Assembly: GCA_029263395.1 (NCBI GenBank)
Contig: JAJCXO010000004.1
Coordinates: 1-64,000, forward strand
Source: Acidobacteriota bacterium
GTDB lineage: Bacteria; Acidobacteriota; Thermoanaerobaculia; Multivoradales; J023
Direction: 5' to 3'
Length of the DNA: 64,000 bases
Below the pieces are notes generated by a model. That model did not search any database. It was not told where the DNA came from and saw only the letters and a program-made list of their open reading frames with translations. This document shows positions 36,714-46,430 of the stretch, piece after piece; the stretch's first letter is position 1, and every line of letters begins with the position of its first letter. The translations under genes and the position numbers were made by a program.

Positions 36714-39149
36714 ATGAATACTAGTTTGCTCCAGGCCGGTCTCCTGGTGGGGGAATCGTTGTTTCTCGCTGCAGCGATCCTGCTGCTGTTCAAGTGGCGT
36801 GAACGCTTCGGCCTGCTGCCGCTGGCGGCGTTAGTGGGCTGCACGCAATACCTGCAGACGATTCTGGCATCAACTCTCTACGTTCGTTTCGGCGACGGTT
36901 ATCTCATCACTCCTGGCTCATCGGTTCTGTTTCCGGCATCACTGATGGCGGTGTTGCTGCTCTACCATCAAGATGGCGTACCACGGGCACGCTCGTTGAT
37001 CCTGGGCATCGTCCTTTCGAACATCACGTTGACCGCGTTTGCGTTGTTCACAACGGCCCAGATTCGATTGGGAAATGTGGTCAATCTGCTCGGTGTTCCG
37101 GAAGAGATCTTCCACGTCAATCCTAGAATGTTCTTGGCCGGGACCGCGGTCTTGCTGCTCGACATGGTGGCGGTTGTTGTGGTCTTCGAGATTCTCAACG
37201 AACGCCTCAAGACCCTACCCAGTGTCGTCCGTCTGCCTTTGGGGCTGATCCTTGTGCTGGCGTTCGACTCGCTGATGTTCTCGCTCTTGGCGTTTAGCGG
37301 CCATCCAGCCTTGGCGGGCGTACTCACCAGCCAATTGGTTTCAAAGTCAGTGGCCGGGGTGGTTTATGGGTTGGCTTTATTCGCTTTTGTTCATCGCCAG
37401 AATCCGACCGTGCAGGAACTCGGAGCCGGGGCCGGCAGCGGTACCTGGGCGATCCTCACCTACCGTGAGCGGTTCGAGCTTCTGCAGCGACAGAAGCGAG
37501 CCCAGGAGGAAGCGTTTGTCGAAGAGCGCAGTCGCAATCTCCAGGCCTTGGATGTTGCGGAATCTCGTTTCCAGGCGCTCTTCCGGTCGATCAGTGACAG
37601 CTTGATAGTGATCGATGCCAGCACCGGCAAGATCATCGAGGTCAATCCAGCTCTGGTACAGCTCAGCGGCTTCGAGGCCGCAGCCCTGATCGGTAAGTCG
37701 TTGGCAGAAGTTGAACTGCTGGAGGCCGACGCGGTTGGTGGAATCGATCCACAAATGTCCGCTGAATGGGAATCCAAGTTGCGCCGTCACGATGAGCGAT
37801 TGCTCGATATCGAGGTTCGACTGGTACGTTTTGTGACCGGGTCCGATCCAATTGTGGCCTTGGTGATTCGAGACATCACGCAGCGCAAGGCCGCCGAGCT
37901 GGCATTGCGGAGATCTCGCGACGGCTTACAGCAGCGGGTTGTCGAACGCACCGAGGAGTTACGCGAAAGTGAAGCGCGTTATCGTGACCTGTTCGAGAAC
38001 AGTCACGACCTGATTCAAGCCGTGGATGGGGCTGGGCGGTTCCTATTCGTCAACGATTCGTGGAAACGTACGCTGGGGTACTCCGATGATGAGACGGCAA
38101 CCCTTCGGTTGATGGACGTTGTGGCTCCAGGCAGTCGGGAGAGCTTCAGACAGTTCATCCAGCGCCTGATTGGCGGCGAAGAACGCGGCTTGGTCGAAAC
38201 CGAGTTCATCGCCAAGGACAACAGCACAATTCTGGTGGAAGGTAACGTCGAATGTGCGCACGGCACCGACGACTCCAGTGTCATCCGCGGCATCTTTCGC
38301 GACGTCACCGAGCGCAAAGCGGTTGAGCTACTGAAGGATCGGTTTGTCCAGACCGTTAGTCACGAGCTGCGAACTCCATTGGCTTCGATCGTCGGATCCC
38401 TCGACTTGGTGGCGAGCGGAAAAATGGGGCAGTTACCCCCGGCGGTAGCGCGCTTCATTGCGGTCGCGTCGAGGAATTCCCAGCGGCTGTCTTGGCTGAT
38501 CAACGAGATTCTCGAGTTCCAAAAGGTTGAAGCCGGACGGCTGGAGCTCGAAATCGAGAGTTGTGAGCTGGACGCGGTGATCGCCCAAGCGATCGAAGAC
38601 AATCAAGCGTATGCCGATCGCTACAACGTACATCTGGTGCGATCCGCGGGTGGTGAGACGGGCCGGGTAGCGGCCGATCGCGGCTGGCTGCTGCAAGTCA
38701 TGACCAATCTGTTGTCTAACGCCGTGAAGCATTCACCGACAGAGGCGGAGGTTGCGATTTCGGTCGCGGTCCACGAGGAGACGGCCAGAGTCTCGGTGAC
38801 CGATTGTGGCCGTGGTATCCCCGAAACCTTCAGGGATCAGGTGTTTCAGCCGTTCTCGCAAGCCGAACCCGGCAACAAGACCGAGGAAGGCAGTTCCGGC
38901 CTCGGCCTGAGTATTGCGAAGATGCTGATCGAAAGCATGCAGGGTGAGCTCGGCTTTGTGTGTCGGGAGGGGCAGGGCACAACGTTCTACTTTGATCTGC
39001 CGCGTTGGTTGGACCCCGAGTCGAATCGACCGACAACCAAACCGTCTGTTGACGGCCCTGTCACCAACAGACCTGTCAGCGACAGACCTGTCAGCAACAG
39101 ACCTGTCACCAACCGGCCGCAGGCGCAACTTCGAGGAGTCGTTGGATGA
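36714..39149 (+). CDS. Membrane sensor histidine kinase with two PAS domains
   Basis: An 811-residue protein. About 230 N-terminal residues form six or seven transmembrane helices. A short coiled segment leads to PAS domain 1 (about 285-390, 'FRSISDSLIVIDASTGKIIEVNPAL') and PAS domain 2 (about 420-540, 'YRDLFENSHDLIQAVDGAGRFLF'). The phosphoacceptor is in 'QTVSHELRTPLASIVGSLD', and the ATPase domain has 'NLLSNAVKHSP', 'DCGRGIP' and 'GSSGLGLSIAKMLIES'. The C-terminal tail is a 15-bp repeat region. Its stop overlaps the start of the receiver-kinase gene by ATGA, so that protein is its obvious partner. Confidence 0.93.
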   Translation: MNTSLLQAGLLVGESLFLAAAILLLFKWRERFGLLPLAALVGCTQYLQTILASTLYVRFGDGYLITPGSSVLFPASLMAVLLLYHQDGVPRARSLILGIVLSNITLTAFALFTTAQIRLGNVVNLLGVPEEIFHVNPRMFLAGTAVLLLDMVAVVVVFEILNERLKTLPSVVRLPLGLILVLAFDSLMFSLLAFSGHPALAGVLTSQLVSKSVAGVVYGLALFAFVHRQNPTVQELGAGAGSGTWAILTYRERFELLQRQKRAQEEAFVEERSRNLQALDVAESRFQALFRSISDSLIVIDASTGKIIEVNPALVQLSGFEAAALIGKSLAEVELLEADAVGGIDPQMSAEWESKLRRHDERLLDIEVRLVRFVTGSDPIVALVIRDITQRKAAELALRRSRDGLQQRVVERTEELRESEARYRDLFENSHDLIQAVDGAGRFLFVNDSWKRTLGYSDDETATLRLMDVVAPGSRESFRQFIQRLIGGEERGLVETEFIAKDNSTILVEGNVECAHGTDDSSVIRGIFRDVTERKAVELLKDRFVQTVSHELRTPLASIVGSLDLVASGKMGQLPPAVARFIAVASRNSQRLSWLINEILEFQKVEAGRLELEIESCELDAVIAQAIEDNQAYADRYNVHLVRSAGGETGRVAADRGWLLQVMTNLLSNAVKHSPTEAEVAISVAVHEETARVSVTDCGRGIPETFRDQVFQPFSQAEPGNKTEEGSSGLGLSIAKMLIESMQGELGFVCREGQGTTFYFDLPRWLDPESNRPTTKPSVDGPVTNRPVSDRPVSNRPVTNRPQAQLRGVVG
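39051..39110. repeat. Four 15-bp tandem repeats in the histidine kinase tail
   Basis: Units at 39051, 39066, 39081 and 39096 follow the pattern GACAGACCTGTCAGC and encode five-residue repeats such as NRPVS and DRPVS. Each unit contains the short palindrome GACAG/CTGTC. The repeat keeps the frame and only lengthens the tail beyond the ATPase domain. Confidence 0.85.
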
Positions 39150-40495
39150 GTCGCGTTTTGGTAATCGACGACGAGCCTGACATTCTGGCGATCGTAGAGG
39201 CGGTGCTTGCCGTCCATGGACACGAGCCGTGTATCACCACCGATCCTGGCTTGGCGGTGTCTCTGGCGATCGAGCACGCAGTGGATGCAGTGGTATTGGA
39301 CGTCAATATGCCGAAGCACTCGGGTTTCGAAACCTTGGATGCGCTGCGGGCAGATCCGCTCACTGCCGATCTGCCGATCCTCTTTCTGTCGGCGCAAGGG
39401 AATAGCGAACACAAGATCCGTGGGTTGCGCCACGGCGCCGATGACTATCTCGCGAAGCCTTTTGTTGGCGATGAGCTGCTGCTGCGTGTTGAGCGTTTGT
39501 GCCAGCGGACGCGGCGTGGAGAGTCGGTGATCGGCTTTCAGCAAGAGCGTTTGGAGCACGCGCTCTACACCGGAGACTTCGAGTCGAAGCAAGTCCATTT
39601 TGGTCGCTACCGGGCGCTCGAAGTCATCGGGCGTGGGGGTATGGGAATAGTCTTGCGTGCCTGGGATCCCACCCTACAGCGGCCGGTTGCCCTCAAGACG
39701 GTTGGCCTGGACAGATTTGGTGTCGGTCCAGAGTCCGGCCTCGAATTTGTGTCTCAGCTCATCCGAGAAGGGGCAGCGTTGGCGCGGTTCAACCATCCCA
39801 ACATCGTTGGGGTTTACGATGCCGGCGTCGACAGTCAGGTCGGTTTTGTGGTGATGGAATTGGTTGAAGGAGTCAGCTTGATGGACTTGGTCCGTGATCG
39901 ACAACTCGAAGCCGACCAGGTGGTCCATCTTGGGCTTGCGATCGCGAGGGCGTTGGCTACAGCACACGAAAACGGCATCACTCACCGTGACGTTAAACCA
40001 GGGAATGTGTTGCTGAGTTATCAAGGGGCCATCAAAGTCACGGACTTTGGTCTGGCCGAGACTGTCGAGTCGCTAGCACAGGATTTTCAGTTGTTTGGCA
40101 CGCCAGGTTTTGTGCCGCCCGAATGCCTTCTTGGGGAGCGCCACGAACCGCCAGGGGATGTGTTTGGCCTCGGCGCGGTGCTCTATCGCTGTGCAACCGG
40201 CAAACCGGCCTTCGTTGGTGGGGCACTTCCCGAGCTGTTGGCCAGCAACTTGGCTGCGCAGCCCGTGCCACCGAAGGAGATTCGTCCCAATTTGCCGACC
40301 GAGCTCAGTGACTTGATTGTCTCGATGATGGACGCTAACCCTACTGCTCGACCGTCCGCCGTCGAGGTCGAGCAGGCTCTATCGCAGCCGGCTGCAACAG
40401 CCCTGGAATGGGATCCGACCGTACTTAGAGAATGCCGGCCTGCCGAGGATTCGGGGCAGGCCTACTCGGCAAAGTTGATCGACACCAGACAGTGA
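39146..40495 (+). CDS. Response regulator receiver fused to a Ser/Thr protein kinase
   Basis: A 449-residue protein. Residues 1-120 are a receiver domain with the acidic pair in 'VIDDEPD', the phosphoacceptor Asp in 'VVLDVNMP' near residue 51, the Thr/Ser position in 'LFLSAQG' and Lys in 'AKPF'. After a linker comes a Hanks kinase: 'GRGGMGIVLRAWD', 'VALKTV', 'HRDVKPGNV' and 'DFGLAE'. It lacks a membrane segment. The design converts a histidine-kinase phosphate signal into Ser/Thr phosphorylation, with the upstream sensor kinase as likely donor. The C-terminus has no sensor domain. Confidence 0.93.
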   Translation: MSRVLVIDDEPDILAIVEAVLAVHGHEPCITTDPGLAVSLAIEHAVDAVVLDVNMPKHSGFETLDALRADPLTADLPILFLSAQGNSEHKIRGLRHGADDYLAKPFVGDELLLRVERLCQRTRRGESVIGFQQERLEHALYTGDFESKQVHFGRYRALEVIGRGGMGIVLRAWDPTLQRPVALKTVGLDRFGVGPESGLEFVSQLIREGAALARFNHPNIVGVYDAGVDSQVGFVVMELVEGVSLMDLVRDRQLEADQVVHLGLAIARALATAHENGITHRDVKPGNVLLSYQGAIKVTDFGLAETVESLAQDFQLFGTPGFVPPECLLGERHEPPGDVFGLGAVLYRCATGKPAFVGGALPELLASNLAAQPVPPKEIRPNLPTELSDLIVSMMDANPTARPSAVEVEQALSQPAATALEWDPTVLRECRPAEDSGQAYSAKLIDTRQ

Positions 40496-40753
40496 CTCTG
40501 GTGGTCCTTCTAAGGAAACTCCAGAAGCTAGAGGTCGCGCTCACCTCACTCTAGGTAGTTCCTGACCGCTGGTAGCGTCACGATATAGCTGATCGGGCTG
40601 AGGTTGAAACCCTCTCTCAGTTGATCGCACTGCCCGGCGTCGCCGTTACTCTTGGGCCGCGCTCCTGCTAGTATGGCGCCTGGGTGCCGTGGCCTCACCT
40701 CGCTCCACACGTGGCAGCCGGCTGTCAGCGCAAGATGGGCTCTATCCACCCGA

Positions 40754-40930
40754 CGCTCAGTGGCCGTCCTCGGCTACAAAAATCTCTCCGGTCGACCGGG
40801 CGTCGATTGGTTGGCGACAGCCTTGGGAGGGCTCTTGACCATCGAACTTTCTATCAAAGCGCGTTTGCGCAGGGTGCCCAGCGAGATTGGGGCCGATAGC
40901 GCAGGCTCCGTTCGCACGACGCTCTCCTAA
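40754..40930 (+). pseudogene. Fragment of a TolB-like/kinase-associated sensor protein
   Basis: The translated segment 'SVAVLGYKNLSGRPGVDWLA' followed by 'TALGGLLTIEL' matches the junction found in acidobacterial kinases and winged-helix/TPR sensors ('AVLGFKNLSGRPDAAWLSTALSEMLTTEL'). No kinase or DNA-binding domain precedes it and the frame stops after 177 bp. The flanking bases 40496-40753 and 40931-41130 show no coding signal. Confidence 0.6.
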
Positions 40931-41130
40931 TAAGTTAGGTAGCAGGCCTACCATGCTGCGCCCGGTGCTCTGAATGCAGAAACACGGTTCGTTTCTCGGA
41001 CCGCTTATGAGAACGGAAGGGATTAGAAGATTTCGCAGCAAGCTACGTAGGAGCTTCGCAGGAACGAACAGAACGTCTTGTCGGTGTCGCCAGGGAAAAC
41101 ACCACGAAGATCGATCGAGCGAGGAAAAAT

Positions 41131-41523
41131 ATGATGGCCGAGAACACAAACAAGATCTACTTTTGTCCAGTGGAAGTCGCCCTCGATTTGATCGGTGGCA
41201 AATGGAAGCCTTTCCTGCTTACTCTGATTCATGAAAACAGTCTCGAACTTGATGAGATTTGCCGCCGCATGCCGTTCGCCACCGGCGAGAATCTCGCCAG
41301 ACGACTCCGGGAGCTCGAGCGCGATGGACTCGTCGAGCGTCAAGATCCGGCTGAGTCCCCTAGGTACTCGTTGACTCTTTCCGGCCGCCGCTTGATGCCG
41401 GCCCTCGGTCAACTGCGGTTGATCGGGCGTATCTTCGCTGGTCATTCCGGCATCCGGATCGACGACGCTCTCGAACTCTTCCAACCACCCGCTAATCCTT
41501 CATCAAGCGAAGCGGGCCACTGA
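41131..41523 (+). CDS. HxlR-family transcriptional regulator
   Basis: A 130-residue winged-helix protein. The family opening 'YFCPVEVALDLIGGKWKPFLL' contains the usual Cys, which in some members senses electrophiles or redox state. It continues with 'ENLARRLRELERDGLVERQ' as recognition helix and wing and 'YSLTLSGRRLMPAL'. The ATG at 41131 follows GAGG. No target gene is adjacent in the usual divergent position; the neighbour on the other strand is a broken TPR gene whose 3' end overlaps it by 32 bp. Confidence 0.9.
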   Translation: MMAENTNKIYFCPVEVALDLIGGKWKPFLLTLIHENSLELDEICRRMPFATGENLARRLRELERDGLVERQDPAESPRYSLTLSGRRLMPALGQLRLIGRIFAGHSGIRIDDALELFQPPANPSSSEAGH

Positions 41524-41958
41524 GGCGTCTAGCCCTCTTCCACTGCTTCATCGATGGTTCCGCCAGCCCGGTGATTGCCGCCCCTTTGGGGCTCGAGACA
41601 CCAAACGCCGCCAAGCCTAGTTGGTAATGCGCGTTGATACGTTGGTCGTCAGTTGCCGCGAGATCAACTGCTCGCTGTGCGTGTTGGAGGGTTTCGTCGA
41701 GCCTTCCGAGGCGATTGTTAGCAACAGCGAGGCCGAAGTGAGGGTCGAACCGGCCTGCGTCGGAGCTGGCAATCACCCCTCGAACACCTTGGCCGCTGCC
41801 GCATAGTCTTGCCTCCCAAGCAGCTCGAAACCTTCGTCGAGAGCAGCCGCGCTAGGGTCTTGTGCCAGCGCCATCGACGACATCTCGAGGGTCATCAGAA
41901 TGATGCCTGCCGCGACCAGCGAGCCGCGGCCTAGATACGTCCAGATTGAGTCCAACAT
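41492..41958 (-). pseudogene. Secreted TPR protein gene with a frameshift
   Basis: The first frame starts at ATG 41958 with a signal-type segment ('LVAAGIILMTLEMSSMALA') and reaches 'QDYAAAAKVFEG' before TGA at 41773. One frame back, the sequence continues without loss: 'VIASSDAGRFDPHFGLAVANNRLGRLDETLQHAQRAVDL', a clear TPR, to 41492. Loss of one G from a G-run (GAGGGGTGA) explains this. The restored protein would have about 155 residues, short for the family, so the 3' end may be lost too. A homopolymer sequencing error is the main alternative. Confidence 0.65.
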
Positions 41959-42408
41959 TCAATCATTATTGTCTCGGACGACCGATTCGACAAGCTGGAA
42001 GGAGTGTCTTTCTATGACGAGGCCTGGGCTGGATGTCATGTAGCTCGGTTGGGGGGGCGACGCCACATAGCTCAGAGTTCTACCCATAGGGCGTAGTAAT
42101 GGTCCTTGAGACATTCTTTACTTGATGAACGATAAACATGGTGCTAATGTAATTGAGCAATAACACTTGTCGCGCGCCTGAGCACTCTGTCTCTGCTCGA
42201 GACTCTGCCTCATTTGAGAGCCTTCTCTTACGAGACCCTGTCTCTCGCTTGAACGGGATGATTTGAGCTTGCCTTGAAGGCTCCCAACGTTGTTTGGCCT
42301 GCAGGTCAATGATGCGTTAGCTCCAGCTTGGTTAGCTCTCGCTCTGAGAGGCACCGCTGTTATGCCGTCGCGACCATCCGCCAAACCAACCGATAGGAGT
42401 TCTTCACG
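41959..42408. promoter_or_regulatory. Long leader of the large secreted protein; candidate promoter
   Basis: No gene is seen in these 450 bp. TTGATG (42122-42127) and TAATGT (42145-42150) are 17 bp apart in an AT-rich patch and may be a promoter. The following 250 bases contain many GAGAC/GTCTC and GAGAG/CTCTC words that could pair in alternative ways. A good ribosome-binding site AGGAG precedes the ATG at 42409. Confidence 0.35.
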
Positions 42409-45222
42409 ATGCGTAGGACGGTCTCTACTAAGCCTGTATTGGTCTTGATGGTAATAGCCAGCCTGATCTTGGCGCCGGGAGTTTGGGCCCAAGAGGGTAA
42501 TAGCAAAGAGATGGTGAATCCGGACGGCGCGACCGTCGTGGTGCGCGAAGCACTGCGTGGAACGGCGCCGATGATCGATGAAATCATGGTGAACTATCCG
42601 GCTCCGAAGGCTTTTGGCCTGCCGGATCGTGCCGTGATGAATCCTTCGATCTCCGAACCCCTGATGAGCGAAGGTCGGGTCGAAGACACCGTTCCAGACA
42701 AGGCGATGAGGCCGTTCCTGCCGCTCAAGACACCTGCTGCCACGCTGAGCTTCGGCGGTTACGACAGCTCAGACAACGTCGCTCAGGGGCTTGGATCGCT
42801 GTTCCCGCCAGATACCAACGGTGACGTTGGCATCGACTTCTACGTGCAATACAACAACATCGGTTGGAAATATTTCAACAAGGCTACCGGCTCCCTGGCT
42901 GGTGGTCCGTTTCCTGGCAACAGCTTCTGGCAGGGTTCGACATTGCCGCCTACTAGCCCCTGTGTGACCGATAACGCGGGTGATCCGATCATACTGTTCG
43001 ATCACGTGGCAGAACGCTGGGTCTTCAGTCAATTCGTGAGTCCGACAACGAACAATGAGGGCCATCAGTGTTTTGCGATCACCACCGGCACGAATCCGGC
43101 AGGGCCGTACTTCGTTTACGACTTCCAGATCGGGCCGAATGCTCCGAATGCTGAGTTCAACGACTACGAGAAGATCGGTGTCTGGACTGACGGTGGCAGC
43201 CAGAGCGCTTACCACATGAGCTCGAATCAGTTCCCATTGCCGGCATTGAGTGGTTTCCTCGGCGTGCGGGTCACCGCCTTCGAGCGTGACGCGATGTTGA
43301 CGGGTGGAGCTGCCCAGTCGGTGGAGTTCTTCAAGGGACTGTTCACCGATCCGAGTGCCACAGGTCATGTACCGTTCTCGTTTCAGCCGGCCCATCTCGA
43401 GGGACCGATTCCAGCCGCCGGTACGTGTAACTACTACACCCAGCTCAATGATGGTGCCTTTACTGGTCTGACTGGCACCGAGCCCGACGGTTTCCAGTTC
43501 TGGGCTTTCTGTGTCGACTGGTCTAATCCAGTTAACTCGACGTTCACCGAAGGACCCTTCGTGGCCACGGCAAGCTTCGTGGTGCCGAGCACAAACGTAC
43601 CGCAGCCGGGAACCGCCGTCGGACTCGACGTGTTGGCTGGCCGTGCGATGTATCGCTTCAGCACGCGGGTGATCGGCGGCATGTTGCGCGGTGTGTCATC
43701 TCATGATGTCGATATCGCGGGCACGCATAGTGTTCGTTACGCCGAATTCAATATGCCGAGTTTGGCCGGTATCTCTCTGACTGACCAAGGTAGCCTGGCA
43801 CCGCCAGACTCTCAGAGCCGTTGGATGCCGGCCGCCGGTATCGACTCCTCAGGAAACATTGCGATCGTCTACTCGCGGTCGGGTAGTGGTGCCGGACAGT
43901 TCCCGTCGGTGTATTTCACCGGTCGTGAAACGATCGATCCTCCAGGTACCTTGCAGACGGAGGCGGTTTGTGTCGACGGTAGTGGCATCCAAACCGGTAC
44001 CCAAAACGGCGTCGGACGCTGGGGTGACTATGCCTCGGTGAGCGTCGACCCGGTTGACGACTGCACGTTCTGGGTCACTAATGAGTATGTCGAGACCACC
44101 GGTTCGACGGACTGGGACACGCAGATTTGTGCGTTCCGCTTTCCGACTTGCGGTGGCTGCACCACCAACGGCGATTGTGACGACGGTCTGTTTTGCAACG
44201 GCAGTGAGACTTGCGATGTCGGCACTGGCCTGTGCCAGGCTGGGACCGCGGTTGACTGTAACGACGGCGTAAGTTGCACCGACGATTCCTGCAACGAGGG
44301 CACCAACAGCTGCGACAACGTGGCTGACGACTCGAATTGCGACGACGGTCTATTCTGCAACGGTGCCGAGACCTGCGACGCGATCAACGACTGCCAAGCT
44401 GGGACCGATCCGTGCCCCGGCCAGACCTGCAACGAGGCCACCAACACCTGTGGTGGTGGTGGAGTGCAGCCGCAACTCTGGATGTCGTTCCGTAGCAATA
44501 CGGTGGTTCCGGGTGTCGGGACGGTGCGCGATGAAGACATCGTGTCCTACAACGAAGTCACTGGTGTGTGGGCGCTCGAGTTCGACGGCTCGGACGTTGG
44601 CCTCAGCCCGTTGGAGATTGACGGTATGGCGATTGTGCCCGGCACCAAGAACTTGCTGTTGTCCTTCACTCAGCCAGGGACGGTTGGCGGCATCGCCGTC
44701 GACGATTCCGACATCGTGCTGTTCACTTCAACGTCGTTGGGTGCTACCACCACGGGTACTTTCAGTCTCCACTTCGACGGTAGCGATGTTGGCTTGACCG
44801 GCAATGGTGAGGATGTTGATGCCATCGCCGTCCGCGGCTCCAGCATCATGGTGTCCACCAACGGTAACTTCGGCGGCACAGGTGCTACCGGTCGAGACGA
44901 AGACCTCTTCTTGTTCACCGGTACCTTGGGTCCCACGACAACTGGGTCGTTCAGCCAGGTCTTCGACGGCAGCGACGTCGGTCTCAACAACAATGGTGGC
45001 GAAGATGTGGATGCAGCTGCATTCACCGCGAGCTCCGAGCTGTTGTTCTCGACCGTCGGCAATTTCGTCGTACCCGGTCTCTCCGGGCCGGACGAGGATA
45101 TTGCCCAATTCACTGGTTCCTTCGGCACTACGACGTTCGGGACCTTCTCGCTGCGGCAGGATCTTACCGCTCTCGGTATCGATCCAACCGAGGATGTCGG
45201 TTCGCTGCACATCTTGGAGTAG
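42409..45222 (+). CDS. Large secreted protein with Dickkopf-type Cys-rich region
   Basis: The protein has 937 residues with a signal peptide ('[19 protein letters not shown]'). Residues of about 100-570 form a globular domain with '[24 protein letters not shown]' and aromatic-rich beta strands. Residues of about 580-690 are a cysteine-rich region with tandem '[20 protein letters not shown]' units, resembling the Dickkopf N-terminal fold seen in many myxobacterial and acidobacterial exported proteins. The C-terminal 250 residues carry three or four repeats of the type '[15 protein letters not shown]... EDVDAIA'. No catalytic motif is visible. A strong terminator follows. Confidence 0.85.
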   Translation: MRRTVSTKPVLVLMVIASLILAPGVWAQEGNSKEMVNPDGATVVVREALRGTAPMIDEIMVNYPAPKAFGLPDRAVMNPSISEPLMSEGRVEDTVPDKAMRPFLPLKTPAATLSFGGYDSSDNVAQGLGSLFPPDTNGDVGIDFYVQYNNIGWKYFNKATGSLAGGPFPGNSFWQGSTLPPTSPCVTDNAGDPIILFDHVAERWVFSQFVSPTTNNEGHQCFAITTGTNPAGPYFVYDFQIGPNAPNAEFNDYEKIGVWTDGGSQSAYHMSSNQFPLPALSGFLGVRVTAFERDAMLTGGAAQSVEFFKGLFTDPSATGHVPFSFQPAHLEGPIPAAGTCNYYTQLNDGAFTGLTGTEPDGFQFWAFCVDWSNPVNSTFTEGPFVATASFVVPSTNVPQPGTAVGLDVLAGRAMYRFSTRVIGGMLRGVSSHDVDIAGTHSVRYAEFNMPSLAGISLTDQGSLAPPDSQSRWMPAAGIDSSGNIAIVYSRSGSGAGQFPSVYFTGRETIDPPGTLQTEAVCVDGSGIQTGTQNGVGRWGDYASVSVDPVDDCTFWVTNEYVETTGSTDWDTQICAFRFPTCGGCTTNGDCDDGLFCNGSETCDVGTGLCQAGTAVDCNDGVSCTDDSCNEGTNSCDNVADDSNCDDGLFCNGAETCDAINDCQAGTDPCPGQTCNEATNTCGGGGVQPQLWMSFRSNTVVPGVGTVRDEDIVSYNEVTGVWALEFDGSDVGLSPLEIDGMAIVPGTKNLLLSFTQPGTVGGIAVDDSDIVLFTSTSLGATTTGTFSLHFDGSDVGLTGNGEDVDAIAVRGSSIMVSTNGNFGGTGATGRDEDLFLFTGTLGPTTTGSFSQVFDGSDVGLNNNGGEDVDAAAFTASSELLFSTVGNFVVPGLSGPDEDIAQFTGSFGTTTFGTFSLRQDLTALGIDPTEDVGSLHILE

Positions 45223-45241
45223 TGAGCCTCGCCTCGAGTCT

Positions 45242-45318
45242 CCAGATGCTCACGGGCTGCCCGCCAGCATCTGGGACAGCGTAGACTTGGCCGGTGAGAT
45301 CGTTCTCACCGGCCTTTT
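45242..45318 (+). terminator. Tandem hairpins ending in a rho-independent terminator
   Basis: GGCCGGTGAGA (45289-45299) and TCTCACCGGCC (45304-45314) form a perfect 11-bp stem with a four-base loop followed by TTTT. Twenty bases earlier, CCAGATGCT (45242-45250) and AGCATCTGG (45266-45274) form a second perfect 9-bp stem with a nested GGGC/GCCC. Both lie just after the stop at 45222. Confidence 0.88.
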
Positions 45319-45353
45319 CGTATGTTTGAACCACGATCTTCCGGAGCTCATCT

Positions 45354-46415
45354 ATGTATCCGACCTCGCAGGTTCCCTTCGGTTCGATAAGTGACCGTAT
45401 CTTGTCCCTTCAATCCAGTGTCGGTCGATTCAGTGCCCGTCGATTCAGTGCCTGGCACGTCTTGATCGGCTTGATGGTTCTTGTGCTGACGCTGTTGACA
45501 AGCGGCTCTGCTCAGGCAGCTACCAACCTCGAAGCCCCGGTCAAGATGTTGATGAAAGGGCACAAGCACATCGCAGTGTTGAAGGCCGTCAGCAAAGCTG
45601 ACGATTCACGCATCACCTTCGAAGTGCAGCATCAGTTTTATGGCGAGATCGAACCAGAAGTGGTGGTCCGTCTTGACCCTGAGACTTACACCGACGTCCG
45701 TGAAGGGCAGACGTATGTGGTTGGGTTCTCCAACGTCCGCCGCAATTTTCGCTTTCGTGAGCTGCGGGAAATTGATCCCGAAGGCTACCGGGTGGTGACG
45801 ATTCTCGGTGGCGGTCCGGCACTGTTGGACGACAGCCCAGAAGTACGCTTGTTGTTTGATGCTCCAACTGCGAAGGAACCTCCAACCGAGTCCACGCGGA
45901 TGATGGCTGCGTTGACGGTTGCTGGCAGTGAGAATGTGCGAACTCAGTCGTTTGGCGTGCTCGAGCTGAGCCTGCGATCCGAGTGGCTCAGTCTGTTCGA
46001 TACCAAGAGCAGTAAGCGCCTGCGCGACTACCTTGGCAGTCGTGTTTTAGCACCGGACTCGCGGGGTCGTTTGTTCGAGTTGGCGGAAAAATTGCCGGCA
46101 AGTCTGACCGATCCGTGGCTTGCCAAAGAAGCTCGCCGAACGCTCGGCACGCTCGAGCCTCAGTTTGATCTCACGACATTTTTTCCGCGGCTGGCGCAGA
46201 CCGTGCTGGGAATCCTCGAAGCGTCAGGCTCCGAAGCTGACAAGGCCCTGGTTGCCAAATTCCTCGAGGCCAACAATCCAGGGGTCGTCGAGGCTGCGCT
46301 CGGTGCCCTCGACCATGTCGACCCGGCCTTGGCGCTAGAGCGCGCCAAGGTTTTGCTCGAGCGCAACGATTTGCATGCCGAGAGTCGGCGGTTGTTGAAG
46401 GAATACGTCGGCTAA
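45354..46415 (+). CDS. Secreted protein of unknown function
   Basis: A 353-residue protein. A long N-terminal stretch precedes the signal segment 'HVLIGLMVLVLTLLTSGSAQA'; GGAG lies eight bases before the ATG at 45354. The first 100 mature residues look like a beta-barrel domain ('HIAVLKAVSKADDSRITFEV', 'GQTYVVGFSNVRRNF'). The C-terminal half is helical and HEAT-like ('TVLGILEASGSEADKALVAKFLEANN'). The extended N-terminus contains three 15-bp repeats. No known family was recognised. It ends 15 bp from the convergent M16 gene. Confidence 0.75.
   Translation: MYPTSQVPFGSISDRILSLQSSVGRFSARRFSAWHVLIGLMVLVLTLLTSGSAQAATNLEAPVKMLMKGHKHIAVLKAVSKADDSRITFEVQHQFYGEIEPEVVVRLDPETYTDVREGQTYVVGFSNVRRNFRFRELREIDPEGYRVVTILGGGPALLDDSPEVRLLFDAPTAKEPPTESTRMMAALTVAGSENVRTQSFGVLELSLRSEWLSLFDTKSSKRLRDYLGSRVLAPDSRGRLFELAEKLPASLTDPWLAKEARRTLGTLEPQFDLTTFFPRLAQTVLGILEASGSEADKALVAKFLEANNPGVVEAALGALDHVDPALALERAKVLLERNDLHAESRRLLKEYVG
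45411..45455. repeat. Three 15-bp tandem repeats in the N-terminus of the secreted protein
   Basis: Units at 45411, 45426 and 45441 follow CGATTCAGTGCCCGT (the first is diverged) and encode 'QSSVG', 'RFSAR' and 'RFSAW'. They add basic residues just before the signal-peptide core. Confidence 0.75.
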
Positions 46416-46430
46416 CGGTCCAGACTGAGC

